Shown here one piece after another: positions 10,926-21,044 of a stretch of 45,136 nt of DNA. This DNA comes from Larix sibirica (taxonomy: Eukaryota > Streptophyta > Pinopsida > Pinales > Pinaceae), in NCBI GenBank assembly GCA_004151065.3, contig NWUY0304957652.1, forward strand, positions 1 to 45,136, given 5' to 3'. Each line of letters opens with the position of its first letter. Positions within the stretch are counted from its first letter, which is position 1. The notes beneath the pieces are model-generated. The model did no database searches. It saw nothing but the letters and a program-made list of their open reading frames with translations, and was not told the origin of the DNA. Position numbers and translations under genes: made by a program.

Positions 10926-11190
10926 TGAATACTTCATGACTGCCTCACCCTCATAGCAATACTCAGAGCTATCTTCCCTGGTGTATCCCATTTGTGAATA
11001 CTTTAAATGACTGCCTCAACCCAAGAGCAGTACTCAGGGTTATATCTCCTCGGTGAATGCTTAATGACTGTCCCGTTCCGATAGCAGTATTCAGGGTTCC
11101 ATCCCCTAGCGTCTCCCCTCGGTAAATGCTTAATGACTATCCCATTCACTAGCATCAGATATGGGGGATCTCCTCCAAACTATCTCCCCG
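10926..11190. repeat. Decayed tandem array, 59-69 bp period
   Basis: Four units start at 10926, 10995, 11054 and 11123 (spacing 69, 59, 69). The shared pattern is TGAATGCTTAATGACTG-CC...AGCAGTATTCAGGGTT...CCCTCGG. It directly follows the array at 10641-10910, but the unit sequence is different, so two independent arrays sit side by side. Confidence 0.8.
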
Positions 11191-11199
11191 CGATAACTG

Positions 11200-13015
11200 C
11201 CTCTAAACTACCCCATCATAATTGCAGGAATTAGGGTCTATTCCCAACCTAAAAAAAAGCATGGAATAGCACCTTCGGTATTGTCCCTACTTCTCGAAAT
11301 AAAAATATGGGAAGAGCTATCAAAATTCCCCTATCAAAACCTGAGTAAGTCATGTACGGGGATGTGGTCCGCAAGGTCTGGACTCGGGATATGAAGCTGC
11401 TGATCATTTCAATCCCACTAGAGAGATGCCTCTAAACTTCACTATATAAATGAGCACAAACTCAGGGATATTCTTGCTTCTAAACTCCACTATAGAATGG
11501 GTAAATAATAAAGGGGTATAAAATGAATCTATTGGGGTATAATCGCCATAAAAACGACAAACCCATCGTATACAACCAAGTACTAACACAGATCAAAGGG
11601 CGAGGATCGACGCAAAGTAGCATTGGTTTATTTATGAAGCCTTTTGGGGGTTTATTCAAATGGGTATCCCACCGTAAGTGTTTATTAGGCCGAGATAGCA
11701 TTTCCTGAAGCCCTACTCTAAATTGAGTGCATCGGCTAAGCCACCTGGATCAACTAGCGGGTTGAGTCCCGGCATCTCCTCCTGAAAGACTAATTGACAC
11801 GAACTAATTGTTTGTCACAGACTGCTTCATGCACCAACTAGAGCTTCCCTGACTAGAGCTTCTTCATTATTTAACAGATAAGAGCCTTCCTTAAGGCACT
11901 TACAGGAGCTTCATTCATGGACCGGCGTACCAGCCTAGAGACGCAAGTATCACGTATATATACGCGATATAATATGTATATCGTGGCTCAATGTTTTATG
12001 GTAGGGGAATAGATAACAGGTATGCACGTAGTACAACTCCTTCCTTGTCACGTCAAGCAGTTAACAGAATCACATCTTCCTGGCCACATGGTATCAAGAA
12101 CAGGTAACGTTGAACAACTGGGTGAGCTTGGTGGGGCTATTGGGAATGACCTTTACTGATAGCCTCTATAGACAAGCCTTAGCTTTAGTCCATAGACCCC
12201 AAAAGGAGAGATAAATATTGTAATTGTGGGCGACGAAGGAGCCACTCGACAAAAGGGAGAGGTGTGTTTAAATAGCTTTTGTCTCTACATAAAATGGGTG
12301 GGGCATCAACAAAGAGGGGAATAATCCAAATACGATATCCACATATCTACGTTCCATGCATACCAGTAGACCAAACCTCAGGGGATAATAAGGGGGACCT
12401 ATAGCTTTTCCAGTTCCCACATGCCCAGTAAGGTAAGGTAATGGATCTGCCAGGTGAGGTGAGTTAGGCCAATATTGAGTCATTAGAACAGAGCCGGTTG
12501 TAAATGCTGCTACTCCATGTTCAGTTCAGTATAAATGCCAGGTGGTTTCTATGCACTTAATTCCAAGCCCCATATATACCAGGTATTTGGAACATAGAAT
12601 CCCAGCAGCAGGGCCCTGGCATTGGAACAGGGAACTTTTCAGGTTCTCCTCCATGGTATAGGGGGGCTACCCACTATGACCCACTATGATAAGAAATATC
12701 TATAGAGATATAAGTGTCCCATGGCAGCCTTAATAGACTTATAAAGGGTCTCCTTCCTCCTCTCGGCCAGCCAGTGATGGGTAACTTCTCCTGTCGTCTG
12801 ATGGGAACGTGTAAACATAATAAACCTCTCATTCGGGGGATAATGCTGTAAACCCCGTCCGGCTTAACCACGGGGCTGCGAGTTTTCAAAATCATAAGCA
12901 TCCATCCATTTCCTCATCTTCATGTGATAGGCAACTCATCTTTAGCCACAAACACACATCGAGGTAACAGGTTCTTTACCAGCCTTTGTGTTCGACCAGC
13001 TCTCGGTGATATTTG
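11200..13015. other. Unassigned spacer
   Basis: No convincing gene. Short frames at 11404-11708, 12268-12483 and 12674-12901 match nothing I know. CTAGAGCTTC words recur at about 11838-11870. A block ending CTGATGGGAACGTG near 12797 resembles CTGATGGGAACATG near 24228, a weak dispersed repeat. Confidence 0.35.
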
Positions 13016-13019
13016 TTTT

Positions 13020-13700
13020 TCAAGCCCGCAAAGCGAGAAAGCATAAAAGCCATAAGTATAGACAGTAGCATAGCCAAGGGCAGCTTCAGGCCTAGGCGGT
13101 GGTGAATAACCAAAAGCATAGGTAGCTGGAGCAAAGCAAGCATCAGTAGCCGCAGTAGTGGACTCAGTAGAACCAACAGTAGCAGATCCAGAAGCAGATA
13201 AAGATCCAGAGCAAGCAGCGGCACTAGTAACATAAGCAAGACCAGGAGAAGTACCAGCAGTAACAAAGTAAGCATAAGTATATTCGGTTGATCGAGACCC
13301 AACAGCATCAGTAGTTGATACAGTTGATCTAGTTTTGACCCATAAGCAAGGACATAAGTTAGGACATAAGCTAGGACAGGTGCATCAGTGGATTCTGTTG
13401 AAGCAGTCGATTATGCTGTTGTTTAATATTGTGATCCTGATCCAGAACCAATACCAGTAGCAGTAGTACCTTAAGCAAATGTAGCTTAAGAACCTGTTAG
13501 ATAGTAAGAACCAAATGCGCTAGTAGCAAAGGCATCATAATCCAGTAACACCAGTAGCATAGACATCATAGGAGGTATAGATACCACCACCAGTAGCCAA
13601 GTAAGCAAGGGTAGCAGCATATCTTCCATCTCGGGAACTAGAAGAAGATGCACCAGTAGCAGTAGATTAAGCTGTTGGTTCAGTAGATCCGGTTGTTTTG
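13020..13700 (-). repeat. Triplet-periodic 'NNT-codon' repeat, locus 4 (longest)
   Basis: About 680 bp read on the minus strand as a Ser/Thr/Ala/Gly/Tyr-rich chain with few breaks: YAATLAYLATGGGIYTSYDV; a shift; DAFATSAFGSYYL; stops; then about 100 uninterrupted codons to 13010 with VTAGTSPGLAYVTSAAACSG, SATVGSTESTTAATDACFA and GYATVYTYGFYAFS. Most codons end in T. The leucine-rich open frame 12976-13308 is its +1 shadow. It lies just past the 3' end of the Ty3 pol relic. No signal peptide or known domain was seen. Confidence 0.65.
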
Positions 13701-13869
13701 TTCGCTTTTTACAGAGTGTAGTTGTTCGAGAGGCATGAAATACGTAACATGGGTTTATCGATACATTGATCGAAACATTTATTTGTAAATAATAATGTTG
13801 AGTGCATTAAATAATATAATGCTATTTATAATACTCTTTCAAATGCCTGCCCGTATCTTTTTAAGAGTG

Positions 13870-15793
13870 GATGTTTGTAGATCTTCCCGACTGAAAGGAG
13901 AACCTTAGATACTCCACATTTACCACTAAACTGATCTACATATATGGAGGAAGTCTCAATCTGAAAGCATTCTCATTTACCTACTAAATAATGTAAAAAG
14001 GTCTATATTTAGGGGCTTTAGTTTATTGGATGCTCCTGGTAGGCATTCCTTGTGGAAGTAAAGCCACACCTTGTCTCCAATGCAGAATTTGTGGTCTTCT
14101 CTGTGTTGGTCATGTCTGGCTTTATACTTTTGTTGGCTTTTATAAAGTTGTTCCTGCACTTTCAAGTGTATTTGTAGGATCCTTTCTACGAACCTGCTCA
14201 CCTTCCTCACTTCCCCTTGCACCTTTGCTTCTTACTTTTATTGCCCATACATAATGTAAAAAGGTGAGGGAGGTAATAACCGAAGAAAGTTGAAAAGGTC
14301 AATTTCTTTTTTTAATAAAGTTGTGCCTTATTATAAGAGTTTGAAATGTACACAAGCTGCCCATCCCATTTTTCGGATGCTTGCTATTATATCCTCTTAG
14401 GAATTGTACCCATTTTTAGTTAACAACTTATGTCTGCCCATCAGTAGTTTGGGGATGAAAGCAGTGGAGTACCTCAGCTTGGTATCCATCCTTTCCAAAA
14501 GTGTTGTCCAAAATGTGCCCAAGAACCTGTTTTCACGATCAGATATAATGGAGCTCGGCAGTCCAAAATGTACCCAAACATGAGTAAAAAACAACTCAGT
14601 TGCTTCCTGCTCGGTGGTAGTATTCTTGCAAGGAATGAGCAAATGCATCTCACTGAATCAATCCACAATCACGAACAAGTAATCATGGCCTCTCTGGGAC
14701 ATGGACAAACCTTCCACAAAGTCCATGGAGATACTCTCCCAAGGTCTCTTCGGTATGGGCAGTAGCATGTACAGCCCAAGTTTTTTTAGGCTTGCTAGTG
14801 CTGCAAAGAATGTAGCCCCTAACAAATCTCGCTACCTACTCTTACATCCTTGGCCAATACACATACCTCTGCATATTTACCGTTGTCTTTCTCATGCCAT
14901 AATGCACAACTATCATAGAAGTGTGAGCTTCTCTCAAAAACTGAATTGTTCTCTCCTGTGGTATGCATGACTTGTCTAGCTTGTAAAGAATCCCATTATG
15001 GAGATGGCATTCATTCCCTTCCAATTAAACAACTTCTATTTCTTCCAAATGCTGGTATATGCCTTTTCAATCCTCATATCTTTAATAGTCTTTACCCAGC
15101 AAATCATGAGTGAAGGGCTCAAGTTGCATTCGAATAACAATGGCTGCAATCTTCTTCAATGGGGGTCGTGAAAGCATGTCAGCAAGCTTGTTTGTAGCCC
15201 CTTTCTTGTACTTGAAAAAGAAATGGATTTTTAGTAGGAATCCCATCCATTTGTAATGCCTTACTTGTTGCATCGTGCTTTAGCTTTGCAAGTACTGTAA
15301 AGGTTGATGGTCGGTGTGGATGATGGTCTCTTTCCCCAAGAGATAGTGCTTCCACTTCTTCACCGCTTGCACAATAGCGTAGAGTTATTGAAATATATGG
15401 GGTATTAAAAAACTGCTCTATAAAAAAATTCTGAATGGTAATATACCGGTCTCCCTCCTTGTATAAGCACCACCCCTAAAGCATTCATGCTTGCATATGT
15501 TTCCAATTCAGATGGTTGCTGCAAATTAGGCACGGTTAGAACCGATGCATTGTTGATCTTCCTCTTTAGTTCTTTGAGGGACCGTTGTTGTGGCTTTCCC
15601 TAATGGACGTTCTTCCTTTGGTGGTCATGGCGTGCAAAGGTGTAGCTACTGCTGAAAAGTTTGTTATAAGCTTCCTCAAGTATTTAATTACTTCCATGAA
15701 GTTCCTTCCCTCTATCAAGCTGATAGGAATAGCCCATTGGTTGATGGCAGCAATCTTGTCAGGATCCACCCTCAGCTCTCCTCCACCGATCAT
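13870..15793 (-). pseudogene. Ty3/gypsy pol relic: RT end, RNase H, integrase
   Basis: Domains follow Ty3 order, read downward. At 15793-15600: end of reverse transcriptase (LRVDPDKIAAINQWAIP, YLRKLITNFSAVATPLHA). At 15540-15090: RNase H (ASMNALGVVLIQGGRPVYYH; KKWKHYLLGKETIIHTDHQP; then HYKWMGF, IHFFFKYKKGATNKLADML). At 15024-14842: H2C2 zinc-binding region (YKLDKSCIPQERTIQFLREA, VNMQRYVYWPRM). At 14770-14400: integrase core ([26 protein letters not shown]), where the third acidic residue after DGQT is a TAA. At 14222-13880: C-terminal segment (YKARHDQHREDHKFCIGDKV, then LRLPPYM). Many frameshifts and stops make it inactive. Most of RT and both LTRs are missing. Confidence 0.9.
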
Positions 15794-15832
15794 GTGTCCG
15801 AGATAAATAAAGGATTATATATATATTTTTAT

Positions 15833-16147
15833 TCACATTTGTTCAAATTTGTTATCAGCTTTTTTTAGTGTCTTTAGCACCATATAAAGGGTTACATCAT
15901 TTCTTTTACCTGTTGTCTCCAAGACCGTCGACTGGTGCTCAACCTGATGGTTGTTCACTGTTACATGCAAGATCCAATGAGCTCTCTCTACATCTTGCAT
16001 TGTGGTCTGACTTTCAAAAGGTATCTCTGTCAAAAATGTATGTTCCTCAAACAACTCCCATGTGACCGTGGATGTATCAAGCCCAAGCTCTCGCTCCAAA
16101 GTCTGCCAATATAAAGAGGCACTACCCTTCAGCTGAAAGATGGACAT
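15833..16147 (-). pseudogene. Ty3/gypsy gag fragment
   Basis: A 104-codon minus-strand frame starts MSIFQLKGSASLYWQTLERE and continues GLDTSTVTWELFEEH, the plant gag capsid motif (hydrophobic-L-x-G-x-A-x-x-W-W then W-E-x-F). After about residue 35 the gag similarity fades. It lies only 40 bp upstream of the RT end of the pol relic on the same strand, so gag and pol appear joined by an internal deletion that removed protease and most of RT. It differs in sequence from the gag at 3966-4680. Confidence 0.75.
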
Positions 16148-16254
16148 TCACGCTTTTTTATTACTGAATAATCCTTATGTATGAAACACGGTGAAACGAA
16201 TTCTTCCCTTCCTAAAGCAGGGGACCCTGCAATAGACCTATCACAAAGTATAAA

Positions 16255-16620
16255 TTGAAAAAAATAATAACAGTAAAGGTCGGCTTGTGTATTGTTGAAT
16301 CTGCCCAAAGCAAATGTTCTCTTAAACGTACCTTCTTTAGAGGATAGGGACAACCACCCCTGTATATGGCGATCTGCCGAAAAGCAGGTTCGGCCATATC
16401 GAAGTGCTGCAGTGGCGGATTACACCATCCGCCATTGTTGTTTGGAAGAGCATTGTTTGGCGGGCAGAAGTTGGTGGCTGTTACTGTGACAACCCCTGGC
16501 AAGCACCACTGGGGATCGTTATTGCATTTCATTTAATAGCAGGCTAGCTGAGCCCATTGTTTAAAAGCGCAGTGCTCAATAAGGTGAATGTGAGATAGCT
16601 CTGATCCTCAGGGTGGCTTG
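16255..16620 (-). pseudogene. Alpha-expansin gene fragment (nuclear origin)
   Basis: Expansins are secreted plant wall-loosening proteins encoded in the nucleus. The minus strand from about 16585 reads LLSTALLNNGLS, then after an apparent 4-bp loss CY-stop-MKCNNDPQWCLPG, VTVTATNFCPPNNALPNNN, GGWCNPPLQHFDMAEPAF and RQIAIYRGG. This is the conserved Cys-rich and HFD part of domain 1, with all cysteines of this stretch except those in the deleted bit. A TAA (16533-16535) stands where Glu is usual. After YRGG (about 16355) frameshifts blur it. It is 108 bp upstream of the Ty3 gag piece on the same strand. The signal peptide, the rest of the gene and all of domain 2 are absent. Confidence 0.92.
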
Positions 16621-18610
16621 CAAAGATAGCTCTTCTTAGTTCAATTTCATCAATATTCTTTAGCCGCTAGAAGGAGATTGGTCTGCATGACCATCGCACT
16701 TTGCAGAAATAAACATGCATTTATCCCTCTATAACACCATGCTAGAAGACGGGCGGATTCTCCTCTGGTCCCTTACTAGTGGAAAGATGTGGACTAAAGG
16801 ACTGAGACTGGACCGTGATACCGTGAGTTGGTTGGGTTGTTGGGGCCCATCCTATTGATCTATGATTAAGTTACCTGTTATCTCAGCATATGGCTAGATA
16901 GGCAGTAACATAGACAGTGACTATAAAAGTACATTTCGGTTAAGAACCTTTGGCATCAATACGTGGCATTCTTCTTTATCTTTACAATAGTCTCAGTATG
17001 GAAAATAGGATATAAGTAAAAAATATCTTTTATATGTTGCGGTTGCCATCAGTAGCGGTCTTCTACTCGATTCATTATATCAATTTTGTAAATGCTGCAT
17101 ATCAGTAAGGAATCATCCCACCAGAGACCTATTTAGGCATTTTTCATTTACCCATTATCTCAGCAAAATCCGAGAGCTTCTTTTCGTAATGTCTGACTTT
17201 CCAACCAGCCCACCAGCTCTCCAACCAATACGACTTAAATTACGACTTAAATTACGACTTAAATCCTATCTATCTGTTCCCATTTGTTCTCGGGCATACT
17301 CCAACATCTGTTGTTCCCACCAGCAATCATAAAGCCTTATAGACTGGAAGGATTTATAAAGGCATCTAAGGCGGGGAAAAAGTGGGAAAGAGTGGAAAAG
17401 AGGCGTATGAAGGCAAACGACAGATAATCTCCTTCTGATGGCGAACCTGATACCTTCCTTGGGTTAAAGTGGTCCTAAACCGCCTTAAATGGGGTTGAAC
17501 CCGCGGCTAAAGTAATTCTTTTATCCACCTGGCCTTCCCACAAAAATGCCCTCCTTATTATCTGTGTTTTGTTGGAGAAGTTACCAACATGAGGTATCTA
17601 TTTATTCTCTTTGGGCCTGCCTGCCTTATGCGTGAAGCGTAGAAGCGTGGAAACAGCATGGTACCAAGAAGCTAGGGTTGGGGATAATACATATCATGGA
17701 CATGCACAATTGAATACATAAAACTCACCAGACTTGGGATAAAAAAAAAGAAGTTGGAATGACCAAGAATAGGACGATTGCACAAAGAGCAATATATGCA
17801 CTATATACCTATCAATTTTCATGTGAACCAAAGGAACATTATTAACTTGTGTTCAGGTATGTAATTAGCTTTATGCAAAGTTGTTTTTATTTCACAATAT
17901 TTCTGAAAGAGTCATTCTAACATCGAATGAGACCAAAGGGGAACAAAAAGAAAGGAATGTGAATCACATCTGCATGGTGTCTATTACATTTATAACTAAT
18001 AAATATAGTTAGTTACTGAAAGCACACGTTTGCGTGGTCACATGGGATAATCCTCAGGCATACAAGAACATTTCAATAACCCCTACTATCGTCGCAACAA
18101 TAACTATTCCATCAGATCATCAAGATAGAGGTAATAAAGTTTTTCTTATCAATAATCATGAGTTAGGTCAGGTCTTTAACATTTTCAATTAAGTTAGCAA
18201 TTTATCCTTATTATCTATAGATGAAGCATCGTTACTTTTCATGAATCTCCTGCTGAACATTATAGGATAAAACTAAGAAGACATTGGATGAATAAAAGTA
18301 GATTATTACACATTATAAGATGCATTACATATTTGGGCCAGTATAAAAAAATGCACATCCCTTATTGCGATGGAGATAGATTGTCTATACATGAATAAAA
18401 TGATTTATGTTTTTACTTCCTTGTATGAGTTAAATATGAAGAAGGACATCCTTGTGCCAAATTGACCAACTATTCGACATGTTCTCAAATTAGAGAATTT
18501 AATACCTATCTACTAAAATGGCTTTTTACTCCCTCATGATATGGTAGATCAAGGTTCCATCACCGACGTCATCACCACATATTCTGAAAAGCAATTGAAT
18601 GCCCTCCATT
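16621..18610. other. Unassigned spacer with a short tandem repeat
   Basis: No gene recognised. ACGACTTAAATT is repeated three times in tandem at 17230-17264. Between about 17690 and 18600 the composition resembles the retroelement relics that follow, and plus-strand pieces such as DHQDRGNKVFLINNHELGQ near 18115 and YSEKQLNALHLPL near 18575 may be decayed gag-pol, but I cannot place them with confidence. Confidence 0.35.
17230..17264. repeat. 12-bp tandem triplication
   Basis: Three adjacent copies of ACGACTTAAATT, the last one base short of a full match. They are perfect otherwise, hence recent. Confidence 0.9.
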
Positions 18611-18629
18611 TGCCACTATAGAATGTTTT

Positions 18630-18990
18630 ATGATCAGGGGTGGGGATCATCCGAAAATGGTTGAAGTATTCTAAAATGATGTAACAGTGAAAGTCAATGA
18701 TTTTGTGCAACAACATTATTTTATAGTTATGAACATAGAAGGTTACAACTATAAGGTACTATTAATACAACCTTGGATGAAATACATGTGTTCTACAATT
18801 AACATGGAGAATAAAGTATTTCAGTTGATATAGGGCAATAAAAAAACGAAATATTTACTTATAACCAACCCTAAACATATGTGGGTAGAAGATTATGCAT
18901 AGTCCGATATGAAGTTTGATAATAATCATGCCCAAGTTTTGAAGTTGAATGTAGATGTAGCAAAAGAGCTTTGCACACACCCATGCCCCA
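18630..18990 (+). pseudogene. Ty3-type protease-region relic
   Basis: The plus strand reads GGDHPKMVEVF, a stop, then NDVTVKVNDFVQQHYFIVMN, IEGYNYKVLLIQPWMKYM and NMENKVFQL, then a stop. The Y-N-Y-K-V-L-L-x-Q-P-W-M block matches the D/Y-x-x-L-L-G-x-P-W-L stretch at the end of plant Ty3 proteases, with the central Gly replaced by Ile. The active-site segment is not found upstream. It is of different sequence from the relic at 9850-10320 and on the other strand. Confidence 0.5.
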
Positions 18991-19284
18991 TTAGAACTAA
19001 ATAATACAGGGTTGCATGCCACACCCCTAGGCTATCCTTGAGGAATTGCCCTCCCCTATTTATCTGAAAGCATATAAGGAAGTAATATATTGTATGCATT
19101 CCTATCCTATAAGAGGGATCACTATACTACCCCTCGACGAGCTTCATAACCGTTTTTATCACTTGAGTATCCATTACCGAAAATTGTAATAGCTAAAGCC
19201 TTGGGTATTAGTTCATGATCCTCCTTCTTGTCCTGAATGTGTTTCCTAACACCATTACCGTGAGATATCGCATTGAGGGTTTCC

Positions 19285-19560
19285 TCATTCTACCCCACCT
19301 ATACCCTACCAACCTGCATACCAAACCCCCTTGCCACCACAAACTAACAAGGGCCATCATTGTTTAGTTCATGGAGTCTGCTGTCGGCATACTACCCAAC
19401 AATTCCACATATTACATGAAGCTATTATAAGTCAAAACCTTCCCACCAACTATCCTTGGAAAAATAGCCCAATTGTTACTATTTTTTCCATCAGATATAT
19501 TGGCATAGTACCACTTAATACAACATTCCCCACCATGTATAGATAGATCCATAGGAATGC
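19285..19560 (+). pseudogene. Retroelement gag zinc-knuckle relic
   Basis: The frame gives QTPLPPQTNKGHHC, then CLVHGVCCRHTTQQFHILHE and AIISQNLPTNYPWKNSPIV. It resembles the Pro-rich linker and the C-x2-H...G/C-H-x-T-x-x-C-x-x-L zinc-binding motif at the end of plant Ty3 gag. One expected Cys is Phe, so metal binding would fail. On the same strand the protease-like relic lies upstream at 18630-18990, the reverse of normal element order, so the two pieces were rearranged or come from different insertions. Confidence 0.5.
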
Positions 19561-19734
19561 AATGATATCTTAGTGACATGGGCATGTTGCACATTAAAAA
19601 TGATAGACGGGATAGGATGACGCAACATCCCTTCCGTGTCAATAGTAGTTGATCACACTCCGAGACCAGCTTTGAGGAATATTTTCTCTATTGCCTTTTT
19701 GTCCTTGGGTAAACCTTCCAGGCGCTTTCTCACA

Positions 19735-19885
19735 TTCCGTGAATGGCACCCGGTGTAAGAGTACAATATGTAATGATAACCCCAAGGGAATCCAAAAAAC
19801 TTGAACCCATGATCTCTAAACAATCTGCGCCTTTAAACTGGTTGGTTCAAACTGATTGAGCTAACCCACTGGGCTATAATTTGAT
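19735..19885 (-). mobile_element. tRNA-derived SINE relic
   Basis: On the minus strand a polymerase III A box (TAGCCCAGTGG, 19876-19866) is followed about 58 bp later by a B box (GGTTCAAGTTT, 19807-19797). The text between carries GTTAGCTC, as in plant tRNA-derived SINEs, and the downstream part reads TTCCCTTGGGGTTATC. The A-B spacing is longer than in a functional tRNA, and no cloverleaf forms, so it is a SINE head and not a tRNA gene. The 3' end is uncertain, and I saw no clear target-site duplication or poly-A or poly-T tail. Confidence 0.6.
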
Positions 19886-19889
19886 CTAT

Positions 19890-20602
19890 TGCTACAATTA
19901 CGATCATCATTAAATGTATCTATCTAGTATAATAAACCGGTAAAATATACTACAACTTCAAAAGGTATGTGATTTTATTTATTAGGTTATGGTATAGTTG
20001 TTTGAAGATGAGACATGGTATTTCTAGGGCATATAACTCGCGTGTTTGTCAACATGAAATCCACCCTAAAATATAGCTTTTTCCTAACCACTAATGATTA
20101 GCACAATAAGTTAACATGCTTTAGGAATGAATAATATATAATAATATCAAATTGTTATAAAATGGCCATACATATAAAAAATGAAAAAATATTGTAGCAT
20201 TCACTCTGTGAAGGCCTCACCATGGTTATAAAGTTTAGCCAATCTTTCTTTACCCTACAACTATTCTTTCTTTTTTTATTCTATTTGTTTTATTGCTCTT
20301 GTGTTATTGCTTTCAGCGTAGGTTTAGAGTTTTAGTTACACCGCGAAAGCTTATAACTTTCCTGCTCTAATCTTTCGCCCTACCCATGAAGGCACTTTCC
20401 GTTCCACTGATGATGCCACCTTTTCCATCGATTCTACTCATTGGTATGAAGCATAACATGATATCCACCCATATCTACCCCCTCACAACCTTTATCCTCT
20501 CCAAGTAACAATTACAAATGGTCCCAGCTGTAGTAGTAGCATCAAGAACCTCCAAGTTCATGTACACCCTACAACCTTGTCCATACTACTTATCGCATCT
20601 AA
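19890..20602. other. Unassigned spacer
   Basis: AT-rich up to about 20220, then slightly more gene-like. A plus-strand piece near 20370-20450 reads RPTHEGTFRSTDDATFSIDS and then HWYEA, which I do not recognise. No start, RNA gene or repeat was seen. Confidence 0.35.
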
Positions 20603-21040
20603 AAATTACCGGCTACTTCCCATACGAATTTATTGCTTGTCCTTAAGACTGGTATTTTCACTAGTGAAAGGGTGGCCTATGAAGGGCAAGACCTATCGGA
20701 CCTTGGAACAGGATTAGTACGGGATAGTGGCTCTGAAACTTATAGAGAACTAGTAAGATATTCAGTAGCAGGCGTAGCAGGATGTGAAAAAGAAGATGAA
20801 ATTCCACCCCTAGCTAGAAATCACTCCCAACCAAAGTTTTTTTATCCACCAAAGGTCCTCAACAAGCTAGCATGCACACCAAAATGTCCTCCTTGGGGCC
20901 TTCACTTTCATCACACAAGTGAACTAGATAATGTCCCTATATTTTCTCCACATGAAGCACTACTAGTAATTCTAGGGTTTCTAAATGCCACCCACCCCAA
21001 AAATAGGGAGGGATTCAGAATCGAGAGCAGAGCTATGTAG
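20603..21040 (+). CDS. Unrecognised 135-145 codon open frame without ATG
   Basis: The frame is open from 20603 (stop at 20600) to a stop after 21037. The only Met is the last residue, so it is not a normal gene as it stands; TTG at 20633 is the first alternative start. Parts look protein-like: LGTGLVRDSGSETYRELVRY, CEKEDEIPPLARNHSQPKFF, then CTPKCPPWGLHFHHTSELDN. No membrane segment, repeat or known motif was seen. It may be an internal exon or fragment of a nuclear gene captured recently enough to keep its frame. Absence of decay is the only support. Confidence 0.35.
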   Translation, partial: KLPATSHTNLLLVLKTGIFTSERVAYEGQDLSDLGTGLVRDSGSETYRELVRYSVAGVAGCEKEDEIPPLARNHSQPKFFYPPKVLNKLACTPKCPPWGLHFHHTSELDNVPIFSPHEALLVILGFLNATHPKNREGFRIESRAM

Positions 21041-21044
21041 TAAT

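Noticed and set aside
10411-11190. CRISPR array
   Set aside because: Units vary along their whole length with no conserved repeat and variable spacer alternation, and there are no cas genes; they are decayed tandem repeats.
12976-13308. 110-codon Leu-rich minus-strand frame
   Set aside because: +1 shadow of triplet-periodic locus 4; the neighbouring phase is the coherent one shared with other loci.
19735-19885. Functional tRNA gene
   Set aside because: A and B boxes are present, but no acceptor stem or cloverleaf forms and box spacing is too long; a SINE head fits better.
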